Shown: positions 1 to 6,329 of the stretch, piece by piece
Numbering within the stretch: the first letter of the stretch is position 1
Layout: each line of letters begins with the position of its first letter
NCBI GenBank assembly: GCA_022360075.1
Contig: JAKSDN010001415.1
Coordinates: 1 to 11,318 of the forward strand
Direction: 5' to 3'
DNA from: Kiloniellales bacterium
GTDB lineage: Bacteria > Pseudomonadota > Alphaproteobacteria > Kiloniellales > JAKSDN01
DNA: 11,318 nt
Made by a program: the position numbers and the translations under genes
The notes under the pieces: model-generated
Told to the model about the DNA's origin: nothing
Database searches by the model: none
Seen by the model: only the letters and a program-made list of their open reading frames with translations

Positions 1-679
1 CGCCGTCGACCAAGGCACCCCCAAGGGTCGTACCGTGCCCGCCCAGCCACTTGGTCAAGGAGTGCAGCACCAGATCCGCGCCCAGCTCGATCGGCCGGCA
101 GAGGTAGGGCGTGGCGAAGGTGTTGTCGATCATCAGCGGCAGGCCGGCGCCATGGGCGACCTCGGCGACGGCCGGGATGTCCAGCACTTCGAGCCCCGGA
201 TTGCCCAAAGTTTCGGCATAGACCAGGCGGGTCTCGGGCCGGATCGCCGCGGCGAAGGCCCCGACATCGCGCGGATCGACGAAGCTGGTGGTGATGCCGA
301 AGCGCGGCAGCGTGTGGGTGAAGAGGTTGACGCTGCCGCCGTAGAGCGAGCGCGAGGCGACGATATGGGCGCCCTGATCCATCAGGGTGACGATCCCGAG
401 GTGCAGGGCGGCATGACCCGAAGCCGTGGCGATCGCGCCGACCCCGAGGTCGAGCGCCGCCAGGCGCTCCTCCAGCACCGCCACGGTGGGGTTGGAGATG
501 CGGCTGTAGATGTGCCCGGCGCGCTCCAGGTTGAACAGCGCGGCGGCATGATCGCTGTCCGGGAAGACGTATGAGGTCGTCTGATAGATCGGCACCGCGC
601 GCGCCCCGGTCACCGGGTCGGGCCGCTGCCCGGCGTGCAGCGCCAGGGTATCGAACTTCAGGAACTTGGGATTGGCCAT
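1..679 (-). CDS. metY: O-acetylhomoserine sulfhydrylase, N-terminal part (cut by window edge)
   Basis: This is a PLP-dependent enzyme of the Cys/Met metabolism family. It is expected to make homocysteine from O-acetylhomoserine and sulfide in the cytoplasm. Only the first 226 residues are in the window; full-length relatives are about 430. Visible hallmarks are the LHAGQ opening (residues 14-18), the YSR motif (58-60) that contacts the PLP phosphate, Tyr113 for ring stacking, Asp185 in the DNTFATP segment, and the Schiff-base lysine Lys210 in SLTKWLGGHG. The LHAGQ opening and the SLTKWLGGHG form point to MetY rather than cystathionine gamma-synthase or MetZ, but those remain possible without the C-terminus. 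The start is the ATG at 679, preceded by GGAGG about ten bases upstream. The gene lies 126 bp downstream of a second PLP lyase on the same strand, but the gap carries a hairpin and a TTGACG box, so it probably has its own promoter. Confidence 0.9.
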   Translation of the reverse strand, partial: MANPKFLKFDTLALHAGQRPDPVTGARAVPIYQTTSYVFPDSDHAAALFNLERAGHIYSRISNPTVAVLEERLAALDLGVGAIATASGHAALHLGIVTLMDQGAHIVASRSLYGGSVNLFTHTLPRFGITTSFVDPRDVGAFAAAIRPETRLVYAETLGNPGLEVLDIPAVAEVAHGAGLPLMIDNTFATPYLCRPIELGADLVLHSLTKWLGGHGTTLGGALVDG

Positions 680-704
680 GGCCGCCCGCCTCCACTCGAG
701 CGCG

Positions 705-735
705 GGAACCCCGGACCGGCGGGTTCCGGACCGGC
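705..735 (-). other. GC-rich hairpin and direct repeat in the metY leader
   Basis: The arms GGAACCC (705-711) and GGGTTCC (721-727) are perfect complements around a nine-base loop. The ten-base string CCGGACCGGC occurs twice, at 711-720 and 726-735. The element sits 26-56 bases upstream of the metY start, so on the minus strand it would fall in the 5' leader. It has no T-run in either direction. It does not match the SAM-II riboswitch layout that alphaproteobacteria often carry before methionine genes. It could be a leader structure or a regulator site; function unknown. Confidence 0.4.
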
Positions 736-805
736 GCCCCGACGGCCAGGAGACTAGCGTCAATGGCTGTGCAGGCTCAATGCCCGGACGCGCATCGGCA
801 GCGCC

Positions 806-1954
806 TTAGGAAAACACCAGATCGAGATCCGCGATCAAGTCATCCGCCGCTTCCAGACCGGCGCTCACGCGTACAATCTTCTTGCCGACATATCTCGTGT
901 TGATCGTTCTTTCGCCTTTCAAGATCGTGGGCGCCAGAATGCTATGGTTGCCGCCCCACGATGCGCCCAACGAAAAGACCTTCAGAGAATCGAACCGGCC
1001 GGCGAACCTGCTTTCTGCTTCGTCCTTGAGGACGACGCTGAACAGGCCGCTCGCGCCGCGAAACAGGCGCCGCCATAGATCGTGACCGGGCGATTCGGGA
1101 AGCGCCGGGTACAGGACCTCTTCCACGCACGGCTTTCCGGAAACGGCACGGACGAGTTCGAGCGCGGTTCGACCGACGTGCTCCAAGCGGACGGCCGCAG
1201 TCTCGATACCCCGAAGCGCGAGGAAGCAATCGTCCGGCGAGACACCGACCCCGAGGGACCTCATACAGCCGTTGACTTCGGTCGCAAGGGCTTCGTTGGC
1301 AACGGAGATCGACCCAAGGAGGACATCGGAATGACCAGACAGGTACTTTGTCACCGCCTCGACGACGATATCCGCGCCGAGCTCCAATGGTCTGCACAGA
1401 ATGGGCGACGCCCAAGAGTTATCGCAGCCGACCAGGGCACCATAGGCCTTGACGCGCCTGACGATGTCCGGCACGTCCGGGATTTCCATCGTCGTTGAAC
1501 CGGGCGCTTCGATCCAAACCAGTTTGACCGGGCCACGTTCGAACAGGTCCGGGTCCAGCTCGAGAGGATCGTAGTAGCGAACGCCGATGCTCAGCTTGGA
1601 CAAAGTCGTCGCGGCGAAGCGGCGAACCGGGGGGTACACATTGTCCGGCAAGAGAACGACATCGCCGGCCTTCACGATCGACAGGACGGCGACGGTGATG
1701 GCCATCAGGCCGGATGGGGTCAGGAAGGTATCGCAAGCGCCCTCCAGTTCCGTCAGCTTGTTTTGCAGGGTGCGGGCCGTCGGGGTTCCGTTCAAGCCGT
1801 AGGCGTAGGACGATCTGTGTCTCTGTCCGCGCTGCTTGAAGGATGAGTAGTCCGGGAACGTTATGGTGGACCCGCGATAGGTCGGTACAGAAAGGCTGTC
1901 GAACCCGTCCTTCGATGCGGGTTGGGTTTGGACGACGACTGTCGGCATTCTCAT
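806..1954 (-). CDS. Cystathionine beta-lyase-type PLP enzyme (MetC-like C-S lyase)
   Basis: This 382-residue PLP enzyme of the Cys/Met metabolism family has the family's usual length. The Schiff-base lysine is Lys203 in a TKYLSGHSD motif, the form typical of cystathionine beta-lyases. Tyr107 in DNVYPP should stack on PLP, Asp178 in CDNSW should pair with the pyridine nitrogen, and Arg362 in VRVSAGLE should bind the substrate carboxylate. The usual Tyr-x-Arg phosphate motif reads Tyr-Gly-Leu (52-54), as in a proteobacterial YGL(H/N)G subgroup. The likely reaction is beta-elimination from cystathionine or another S-substituted cysteine, giving a thiol, pyruvate and ammonia. The ATG at 1954 was chosen because AGGA lies eight bases upstream; longer starts run back through the preceding gene. 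It begins 16 bp after the permease-tail ORF and closes the IclR operon, so a catabolic substrate is plausible. Third codon positions look less GC-biased than in metY or the DUF429 gene. Confidence 0.85.
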   Translation of the reverse strand: MRMPTVVVQTQPASKDGFDSLSVPTYRGSTITFPDYSSFKQRGQRHRSSYAYGLNGTPTARTLQNKLTELEGACDTFLTPSGLMAITVAVLSIVKAGDVVLLPDNVYPPVRRFAATTLSKLSIGVRYYDPLELDPDLFERGPVKLVWIEAPGSTTMEIPDVPDIVRRVKAYGALVGCDNSWASPILCRPLELGADIVVEAVTKYLSGHSDVLLGSISVANEALATEVNGCMRSLGVGVSPDDCFLALRGIETAAVRLEHVGRTALELVRAVSGKPCVEEVLYPALPESPGHDLWRRLFRGASGLFSVVLKDEAESRFAGRFDSLKVFSLGASWGGNHSILAPTILKGERTINTRYVGKKIVRVSAGLEAADDLIADLDLVFS

Positions 1955-1970
1955 GTTGTTGTCCTGAAAT

Positions 1971-2336
1971 CTAGTCTTGGCTCTCGGCCCCCAAGGGTTG
2001 TCCGGCCCTTTTGCGCCGCAGAATGACGACAAATGCGGCCGCCACCGCCACGACGCCGACGCCGACGCCGATGGTATCGGACGACCAACCCGGGACGATG
2101 AGGGCCACCGCCGCCGCGGCAAGGATGACCCGCATCCACCGTGGCAGCATGGCGGCGAACCAGCCGATCGCGGCAACGGACAGGCAGGCGATGCCCAGCA
2201 GCGCCGATGCCGCAGCGTGCAGAACCTCCGCGAAGCTGCCGAGGCCGATCAGGGCCGGCGAATAGCAGAAGGTGAACGGCACCGGGAACACGCCGGCGGC
2301 CATTTCGCTTCCGCTCATGTGGCTTTGTGCCACCAC
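1971..2336 (-). pseudogene. C-terminal remnant of a fused TRAP transporter permease (DUF3394-like tail)
   Basis: The ORF encodes 121 residues that read like the extreme C-terminus of fused (DctQM) TRAP permeases. There is a VPFTFCYSPALI segment (19-30), then three hydrophobic segments (about 40-61, 68-83 and 87-106) with LIVPGWSSDTIG between the last two, and a basic RRKR end. In full-length relatives this follows several hundred residues of DctM channel domain, none of which precede it here. Homology starts near residue 15; upstream codons do not resemble a permease and reach a stop at 2388-2390. A GTG start at 2336 with GAGGGGG just upstream could still allow translation; an ATG at 2318 is the alternative. 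It lies between the TAXI receptor and the C-S lyase, where the permease gene would be expected. I infer an internal deletion, but a free-standing small membrane protein cannot be excluded. Confidence 0.65.
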
Positions 2337-2359
2337 GGCCCCCTCAAGCTCGTAGGAAT

Positions 2360-2388
2360 AGCGGCGGGTCGTCCGGCAACCCGCCGCT
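2360..2388 (-). other. Strong hairpin between receptor and permease remnant
   Basis: AGCGGCGGGT (2360-2369) and ACCCGCCGCT (2379-2388) form a perfect ten-base-pair stem around a nine-base loop. It lies 12 bp beyond the receptor stop codon. There is no T-run on the minus strand, so it is not a classical terminator. Similar hairpins after periplasmic-binding-protein genes often protect the upstream message and reduce expression of downstream genes. That role is inferred from position only. Confidence 0.55.
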
Positions 2389-2400
2389 CAGGGAGGAGGA

Positions 2401-3357
2401 CTATTGGAGTGCACCGACCTCGCGGAAGTACTTCTCCGCGCCCGGATGCAAACCATCGCCAGGAACGTCGGCCATCTGCGCGACCGTCAGCTTCGCATAG
2501 GAGGCGTGCAGCCCACGCACGCTCTCGAGCTGCTCGGCCAGCGTCTTTGCCACCCAATAGGCCTCGTCGTTCGACATGTCGGCGGGGGCGGCGAGGATCA
2601 TCTTGGCCGAGACCGTCGGCACGTCCTTGGTTTGCCCCTTGTAGCTGTTGGCCGGGATCATGCTGCGGCCAGCGGTCGGCATGCGCGATTTCAGCGCGCT
2701 GAAAGCCCCGTCCGAAATCGGCAGTCGGTCGATCGGGATGGTGCTCGCCAGTTCGGCGCCCCAGCTCGACGGAAAGGAAGCGATCGACACCATGCCTTCG
2801 GACCGCCGATCCTTGAGCGCGTCGCGCTGCTCGGTCAGGCTGCCCTTCGACAGCGAAAGATCGCTCTCGCCCAGGCCATAGGCCTTGAGGACCTCGGTGA
2901 ATACCACCGCCGTGATCGAGCCCGGGTTCTGGGTGACGAAGGGATGGCCCTTCAGGTTGCCGACCGTCTCGAAGCCTTCCTCGCCGTCGACAATGATATG
3001 CATCAGGCTCTCGGACAGCGCGGCGATGACGGCGACGTTGGTGACCGGGGCGCCGAACGGCTTCTCGCCATTCTTGGCCACGGTGATCGCCGGCGACATG
3101 GAGAAGCCCAGCTCTCCCTTGTTGGCGGCGACATTGGCGATATTGGACAGCGCCGCGCCCAGTTCCGGATTCGATTGCACACCCTGCCTGGCGAAGATCT
3201 CCGCCATCCCGGCGCCGATGCCGTACCAGCTGCTGCCGGACACCGAGGTGAAGATGGTCAGCCGCTTGGGCTTCATTTCGGCGAAGGCCGGGCTGGCGGC
3301 CGCAACCGCGAATGCGGCGGCGACAACCGCCGTTTTGATCGTGTTCAATTTGACCAT
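2401..3357 (-). CDS. TAXI family TRAP transporter solute receptor
   Basis: This 318-residue periplasmic binding protein belongs to the TAXI branch of TRAP transporters. Residues 1-26 are a signal peptide: a basic start, an Ala/Val-rich core and an AFA cleavage site before Glu27. The mature protein opens with KRLTIFTSVSGSSWYGIGAGMA, the TAXI N-terminal fold. A NIANVAANKGELGFSMS segment follows, where the family has its N-x-x-x-x-x-x-G-x-x-x-x-G-F signature. Such receptors deliver a carboxylate or amino-acid ligand to a membrane permease driven by an ion gradient. The ATG at 3357 has GGGAG seven bases upstream and is the only start giving a signal peptide; longer readings extend into the peptidase gene. 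It follows the M24 gene by 56 bp, with a small CCGGC/GCCGG hairpin (3398-3411) between. Only a remnant of the partner permease follows, so its transport partner is uncertain. The ligand cannot be read from sequence. Confidence 0.88.
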   Translation of the reverse strand: MVKLNTIKTAVVAAAFAVAAASPAFAEMKPKRLTIFTSVSGSSWYGIGAGMAEIFARQGVQSNPELGAALSNIANVAANKGELGFSMSPAITVAKNGEKPFGAPVTNVAVIAALSESLMHIIVDGEEGFETVGNLKGHPFVTQNPGSITAVVFTEVLKAYGLGESDLSLSKGSLTEQRDALKDRRSEGMVSIASFPSSWGAELASTIPIDRLPISDGAFSALKSRMPTAGRSMIPANSYKGQTKDVPTVSAKMILAAPADMSNDEAYWVAKTLAEQLESVRGLHASYAKLTVAQMADVPGDGLHPGAEKYFREVGALQ

Positions 3358-3413
3358 GGATACGCTCCCTGTGATGTAAGCTTGGATACGGGGACCTCCG
3401 GCTCTTGCCGGGT

Positions 3414-4604
3414 TCAAATCACCCGTAGCGCGCCGCTGCTTCCCATCAGCGACTGCACGCCGTCGCCGCGAACGACGACCATGTCTTCCACCTGGAGACC
3501 GCCGAACCCGAGTTCGTAGTAGGGCGTCTCCACGCAGAGGACCATGCCCTCCTCGATGATGTCCGTGCTGGTCGGGGTCAGGTTGGGCAGGTCGTAACCG
3601 TCGAGCCCGATGCCGTGCCCGACATGCGAACGCTGGTAATGTGGAATGCCTTCGCTGCGGACCGTCTCGACGACGATGTTGAAGATGTCCGCGGCGTGCG
3701 CCCCCGGCCGCAGATGTTCCAGCCCCCGTTCCACGCCCTTGTAGAGCGCATGGTGATAGGTCTTGATCTTCTCGCTCGGCGTCCCAAGCACGGCGATGCG
3801 CGCTATGTCGGCGCGATAGTGCCGGTAGCGGCCGCCGACATCGAAGCGGATGATGTCTCCCTCTTGCAAAGCGCGGTCGGCGGGCTGGACGTTCGGCATC
3901 GCCGAGCGCGGCCCGGTACCGATGCAATGGAGGACGGGCAGCCCGCCCTGCCGGACCGTCTCGAGGTTGAATTCGAGCCCCATCTCCGCTTCAGTGACAC
4001 CGGGTGCGGCGATGCGCAGGGCAGCTTCGATGGAGGCTTCCGCGATACGCGCGGCCATTTGCAGACGGGAGACCTCTTCCTCCGTTTTGACGGCGCGGAC
4101 CTGGCGGAAAATCTCGAATGCCGGCGCCACGGTCGCACCGGCGCAGGCGTCGAGGGCAAAGGCATCCAGGGACGGCACCAGCCCGCCCTCGTCGATGCCG
4201 ACCCGCGCCTTATCCAGGCCCAGTTCGGCGAGCGCCGCGGCGAGGCCGGCCTTCGCACTGCCTTCGTTGGGCAAGGCATAGAGCTCGGCTTGGCGCTGGT
4301 CGGCCGTCGTCAGGTTCGCCGTCGCATCGGTCTCGACGAAAAAGGCGCCGAACTTGGAGACCTGCTCGACGTTGATCTCCTGGTCGGCAAGCAGGTCGAG
4401 CTGCCCGGCGCTGGCGACGATGCGCGGCGCGCCCCGGCCCGACGCCGGCCAGATCACGTAGGTCTGAGGCCCTCGCCGGATCCACTGTGAAAGAGCCCAG
4501 TATCCACTGGAATACGTGACGTTTTCCGGCGATGTCGCGACGACGGCATCGAATCCATGTTTCTCCATCATCGCGTAAAGCCGTTCGGCGTTAAGCAACG
4601 TCAT
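3414..4604 (-). CDS. M24 family metallopeptidase (Xaa-Pro dipeptidase/creatinase-like)
   Basis: The protein is 396 residues in two parts: a creatinase-type N-terminal domain (about 1-165) and a pita-bread M24 catalytic domain (about 175-390). All five expected metal ligands are visible: Asp255 and Asp266 (in FDVGG and ADIAR), His330 in VGHGIGLD, Glu359 in CVETPYYE and Glu373 in VEDMV. The second-shell histidine of the usual LDVHE motif is Tyr337. Cytoplasmic hydrolysis of a small amidic substrate, such as an Xaa-Pro dipeptide, is the default prediction. The fold also covers creatinases and ectoine hydrolases, so the substrate stays open. The ATG at 4604 lies inside the end of the IclR gene (14-base overlap), which suggests translational coupling. 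The context, with a solute receptor and a C-S lyase downstream, suggests it processes an imported conjugate. It does not resemble DddP, the M24-fold DMSP lyase, in its N-terminal region. Confidence 0.86.
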   Translation of the reverse strand: MTLLNAERLYAMMEKHGFDAVVATSPENVTYSSGYWALSQWIRRGPQTYVIWPASGRGAPRIVASAGQLDLLADQEINVEQVSKFGAFFVETDATANLTTADQRQAELYALPNEGSAKAGLAAALAELGLDKARVGIDEGGLVPSLDAFALDACAGATVAPAFEIFRQVRAVKTEEEVSRLQMAARIAEASIEAALRIAAPGVTEAEMGLEFNLETVRQGGLPVLHCIGTGPRSAMPNVQPADRALQEGDIIRFDVGGRYRHYRADIARIAVLGTPSEKIKTYHHALYKGVERGLEHLRPGAHAADIFNIVVETVRSEGIPHYQRSHVGHGIGLDGYDLPNLTPTSTDIIEEGMVLCVETPYYELGFGGLQVEDMVVVRGDGVQSLMGSSGALRVI

Positions 4605-5403
4605 TGTCGACCACCTCGATCGTCTGAACCTCCCCGAGGCGTTCTTCCGGGCATCCAAGGCGGCGTGAAATCTCCGTTGCGCTGGCAGTGACCTTGTTGA
4701 TCGCTTCGGCCAACTGGATTTTCGGCTGAAGGCTGGGCACGTAGGCAATGCTGATCGCCGCGATGCACCGGCCGCTCGCGTTCCTGACGCACGCGCCCGT
4801 GGAAGATACCCCGACCAAGTTTTCTTCGACCGACGTCGCGTAACCCTGCCGACGGACCGTCTCCAACTCGGCGATGACCGCATCCGGGTCGAGCACCGTT
4901 CGCTCCGTGAGGCTCGCCAACGGCCCCGGCCCGAGCAGCGCGCGAGCGCGCGCCTCGCTTTCCTCGGCCAGGATCGCCTTGCCCATCGCCGTCGAGTGGA
5001 AGGCCGCCTCCGTACCCGGAGCGCTGCGAATGGAAATCGGCCCGTTGCTCTGTATGGCCAGAATGTAGATCAGACGTTTTCCGGAGATGACCGAGAGGAA
5101 AGCGTTCACCTCCATCTCGCGCGTGAGCCGTTCCAGCACGGGCATGGCGGCGGCGACAAGGCTGTCATCGGTGAGCATGGACGAACCGAGAGACAGCGCG
5201 CGGTACCCGAGCCCGTACTTCCGGCTGTGCGCGTGTTTCATCACGAACTGGGCGTCCTCCAGCGTCTTCACCAGGCGCTGAACGATGGTCGGGCTGAGAT
5301 CGAGGCGCCGCGCGATCTCGCGGACGCCAAGCGGTTCGCCCGCGGCTTCCAGCAGCTCGAGTATGGACAGCCCCCTTTCCAGAGATTGGTTCGTGTCGGC
5401 CAA
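4591..5403 (-). CDS. IclR family transcriptional regulator
   Basis: This 270-residue protein has the standard IclR layout. An N-terminal winged helix-turn-helix (about 6-68) contains REIARRLDLSPTIVQRLVKTLE, followed by a linker helix and the effector-binding domain (about 80-250). The latter shows the family's HSTAMGKAIL signature (136-145), GYATSVEEN (188-196) and GVSSTGACVRN (198-208). It is expected to bind DNA as a dimer or tetramer and to sense a small ligand of the pathway. The start is a TTG at 5403; it is favoured because AGGA lies seven bases upstream and no in-frame ATG or GTG lies nearby. The gene is first in the operon and overlaps the M24 gene by 14 bases, so it probably controls the whole set and itself through the AT-rich site at 5413-5441. 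Confidence 0.9.
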   Translation of the reverse strand: MADTNQSLERGLSILELLEAAGEPLGVREIARRLDLSPTIVQRLVKTLEDAQFVMKHAHSRKYGLGYRALSLGSSMLTDDSLVAAAMPVLERLTREMEVNAFLSVISGKRLIYILAIQSNGPISIRSAPGTEAAFHSTAMGKAILAEESEARARALLGPGPLASLTERTVLDPDAVIAELETVRRQGYATSVEENLVGVSSTGACVRNASGRCIAAISIAYVPSLQPKIQLAEAINKVTASATEISRRLGCPEERLGEVQTIEVVDNDVA

Positions 5404-5412
5404 AGAATATTC

Positions 5413-5469
5413 CTATAATCGGTACATTGTTTCGTTATAAATACTGCTGTCTTGCGCCCCTCTTGTCAA
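5413..5469 (-). promoter_or_regulatory. Promoter/operator region of the IclR operon
   Basis: On the minus strand a perfect TTGACA (5464-5469) lies upstream of an A+T-rich patch unlike the surrounding DNA. The -10 is unclear: TATAAC (5434-5439) is the best hexamer but lies too far away, and CAGTAT (5441-5446) has ideal spacing but a poor match. An imperfect inverted repeat, TATAA-TCG (5414-5421) against CG-TTATA (5433-5439), frames ACGAAACAATGT. This core resembles the half-sites of IclR-family operators such as that of KdgR (GAAACA...TGTTTC). I infer a binding site for the divergent end of this regulator's own promoter; a computed motif comparison was not possible. Confidence 0.35.
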
Positions 5470-5727
5470 CTCATGCCCCGCAAGGCGTGCCGACGCTGGA
5501 TCAGGGTTGCAATGTCTGAGCTTTCCGTAGGGGCCCGAAGCCGCGCTCCTTTACCGATTCGGCCCGATGATCGAGGCCTCAACGAGCATGCGGCCGTCCC
5601 CGCAACGGCGAACGTCAATCGAAGACCTGGCCCACAAGGTTGGGCCCTATGGAGGACTTCTCGTTCTCGTCCACGCGAAACGGGGAAAAGGGGGTAGAAG
5701 CTCGAAAAGCCGAGACCGTTCCCAAGC

Positions 5728-6135
5728 ATGGCAAAGGGACAGCAGCCTCGGGTCACGAGCGCCGGACGGCTGGCCGGGCGCCAGGGGCGGCTTCTCAATC
5801 GCGACACCGCACGCGGACGGGTCGCGGATCTATTGCGTTCCGTGATCCAGTCGATCTGTCGCATTCCGCTGGACGGCGGGCTCGCCATCGAGATCGGCGA
5901 CGATCTCGCCAGCCTACTGGCCTTCGCCTCGACAGCGGCAGCCGTGCGAGCCGTCCCAGGCTCGCACCATATAGTCACAATATTTCAATGGATTACGATC
6001 GGACCGCCAGCACGCGGAACAACTCTGGGCAAAAAAATTGGAGGGCCGTTTGATCCGCCCTATACGGACCTCGGCCCTCCCTATTATGACGCCTCAACCT
6101 GTCAACTTGCCAGCGAGCGGAGAGTACGGTCATAG
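5728..6135 (+). pseudogene. Relic of a serine site-specific recombinase C-terminus
   Basis: Within this open frame, 5794-5934 encodes NRDTARGRVADLLRSVIQSI, followed by RIPLDGGLAIEIGDDLASLLAFAS. This matches the pattern at the C-terminal end of large serine recombinases (resolvase/invertase family with recombinase and zinc-ribbon domains): a helix that ends LLRSLI, a beta hairpin with a GG turn, then GDLAxxLALAS. Nothing like the catalytic resolvase domain, the recombinase domain or the zinc ribbon is found upstream in any frame. The codons after about 5935 also lose resemblance. It is therefore a fragment of roughly 47 residues of a protein normally about 500-700 long. The ATG at 5728 lacks a clear ribosome binding site. 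It lies just upstream of the IclR operon and suggests past integration of mobile DNA. The assignment rests on pattern recognition of a short segment. Confidence 0.5.
6031..6080 (-). terminator. Rho-independent terminator, minus strand
   Basis: The arms GGAGGGCCG (6040-6048) and CGGCCCTCC (6072-6080) are perfect nine-base complements. Read on the minus strand, the hairpin is followed by AA and seven T residues (6031-6037). The 23-base loop can form a further CCG/CGG pairing. The plus strand has no T-run after the hairpin, so the element acts on minus-strand transcription. No protein gene on that strand lies upstream of it before the DUF429 gene, which reads the other way. It may end a small RNA or protect the recombinase relic and IclR promoter from read-through. 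Confidence 0.65.
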
Positions 6136-6200
6136 CCTGTCAGGGTCAAGCAACGAATCGTTAACGAAGTGCCCGGCGGAAGCGGAATCCACAAACAAAG

Positions 6201-6222
6201 GCCGCCGGTCGAAACCGGCGGC
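6201..6222. repeat. Perfect inverted repeat with tetraloop
   Basis: GCCGCCGGT (6201-6209) and ACCGGCGGC (6214-6222) pair perfectly over nine bases around CGAA, which reads UUCG on the minus strand. UUCG is a very stable tetraloop. The minus-strand continuation CTTTGTTTG could make this a weak intrinsic terminator; the plus-strand side has no T-run. Confidence 0.6.
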
Positions 6223-6266
6223 AAGTTAACAGGGAGGCGTTACAAGGAACGGATAAACATCCGACT

Positions 6267-6304
6267 GACGGTTGGTCGACCGGGCGGTCGAAGACCCAAC
6301 CGTC
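6267..6304. repeat. Long bulged hairpin upstream of the DUF429 gene
   Basis: Outer arms GACGGTTGG (6267-6275) and CCAACCGTC (6296-6304) pair over nine bases. Inner arms TCGACC (6276-6281) and GGTCGA (6286-6291) continue the stem for six more, closed by GGGC, leaving a four-base bulge (AGAC, 6292-6295). Fifteen pairs in 38 bases is far beyond chance for this region. It is not followed by a T-run in either direction, so it is a structured RNA element or a protein-binding palindrome rather than a terminator. Confidence 0.55.
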
Positions 6305-6329
6305 GATCAGTACGGTAAGCTTCGACCTG

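Noticed and set aside
680..805. SAM riboswitch before metY
   Set aside because: The pseudoknot pattern of the short alphaproteobacterial SAM-II class was not found; only a simple stem and a direct repeat are present.
3398..3411. Hairpin CCGGC-TCTT-GCCGG between the M24 and receptor genes as a terminator
   Set aside because: The stem is only five base pairs and has no T-run on the minus strand; the genes are better seen as one operon.
2404..3519. Plus-strand open frame of 371 codons opposite the TAXI receptor
   Set aside because: Antisense shadow; the minus strand encodes a signal peptide and TAXI motifs.
3414..4604. M24 protein as a DMSP lyase (DddP), which would suit a sulfur theme
   Set aside because: DddP belongs to the M24 fold but has a different, longer N-terminal region; this protein opens and proceeds like Xaa-Pro peptidases/creatinases and keeps the ordinary five-ligand set.
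5466..5978. Minus-strand open frame of 170 codons upstream of the IclR gene
   Set aside because: Ser/Arg/Pro-rich with no family resemblance; it overlaps the recombinase relic on the opposite strand, and 5464-5469 provides the IclR promoter box.
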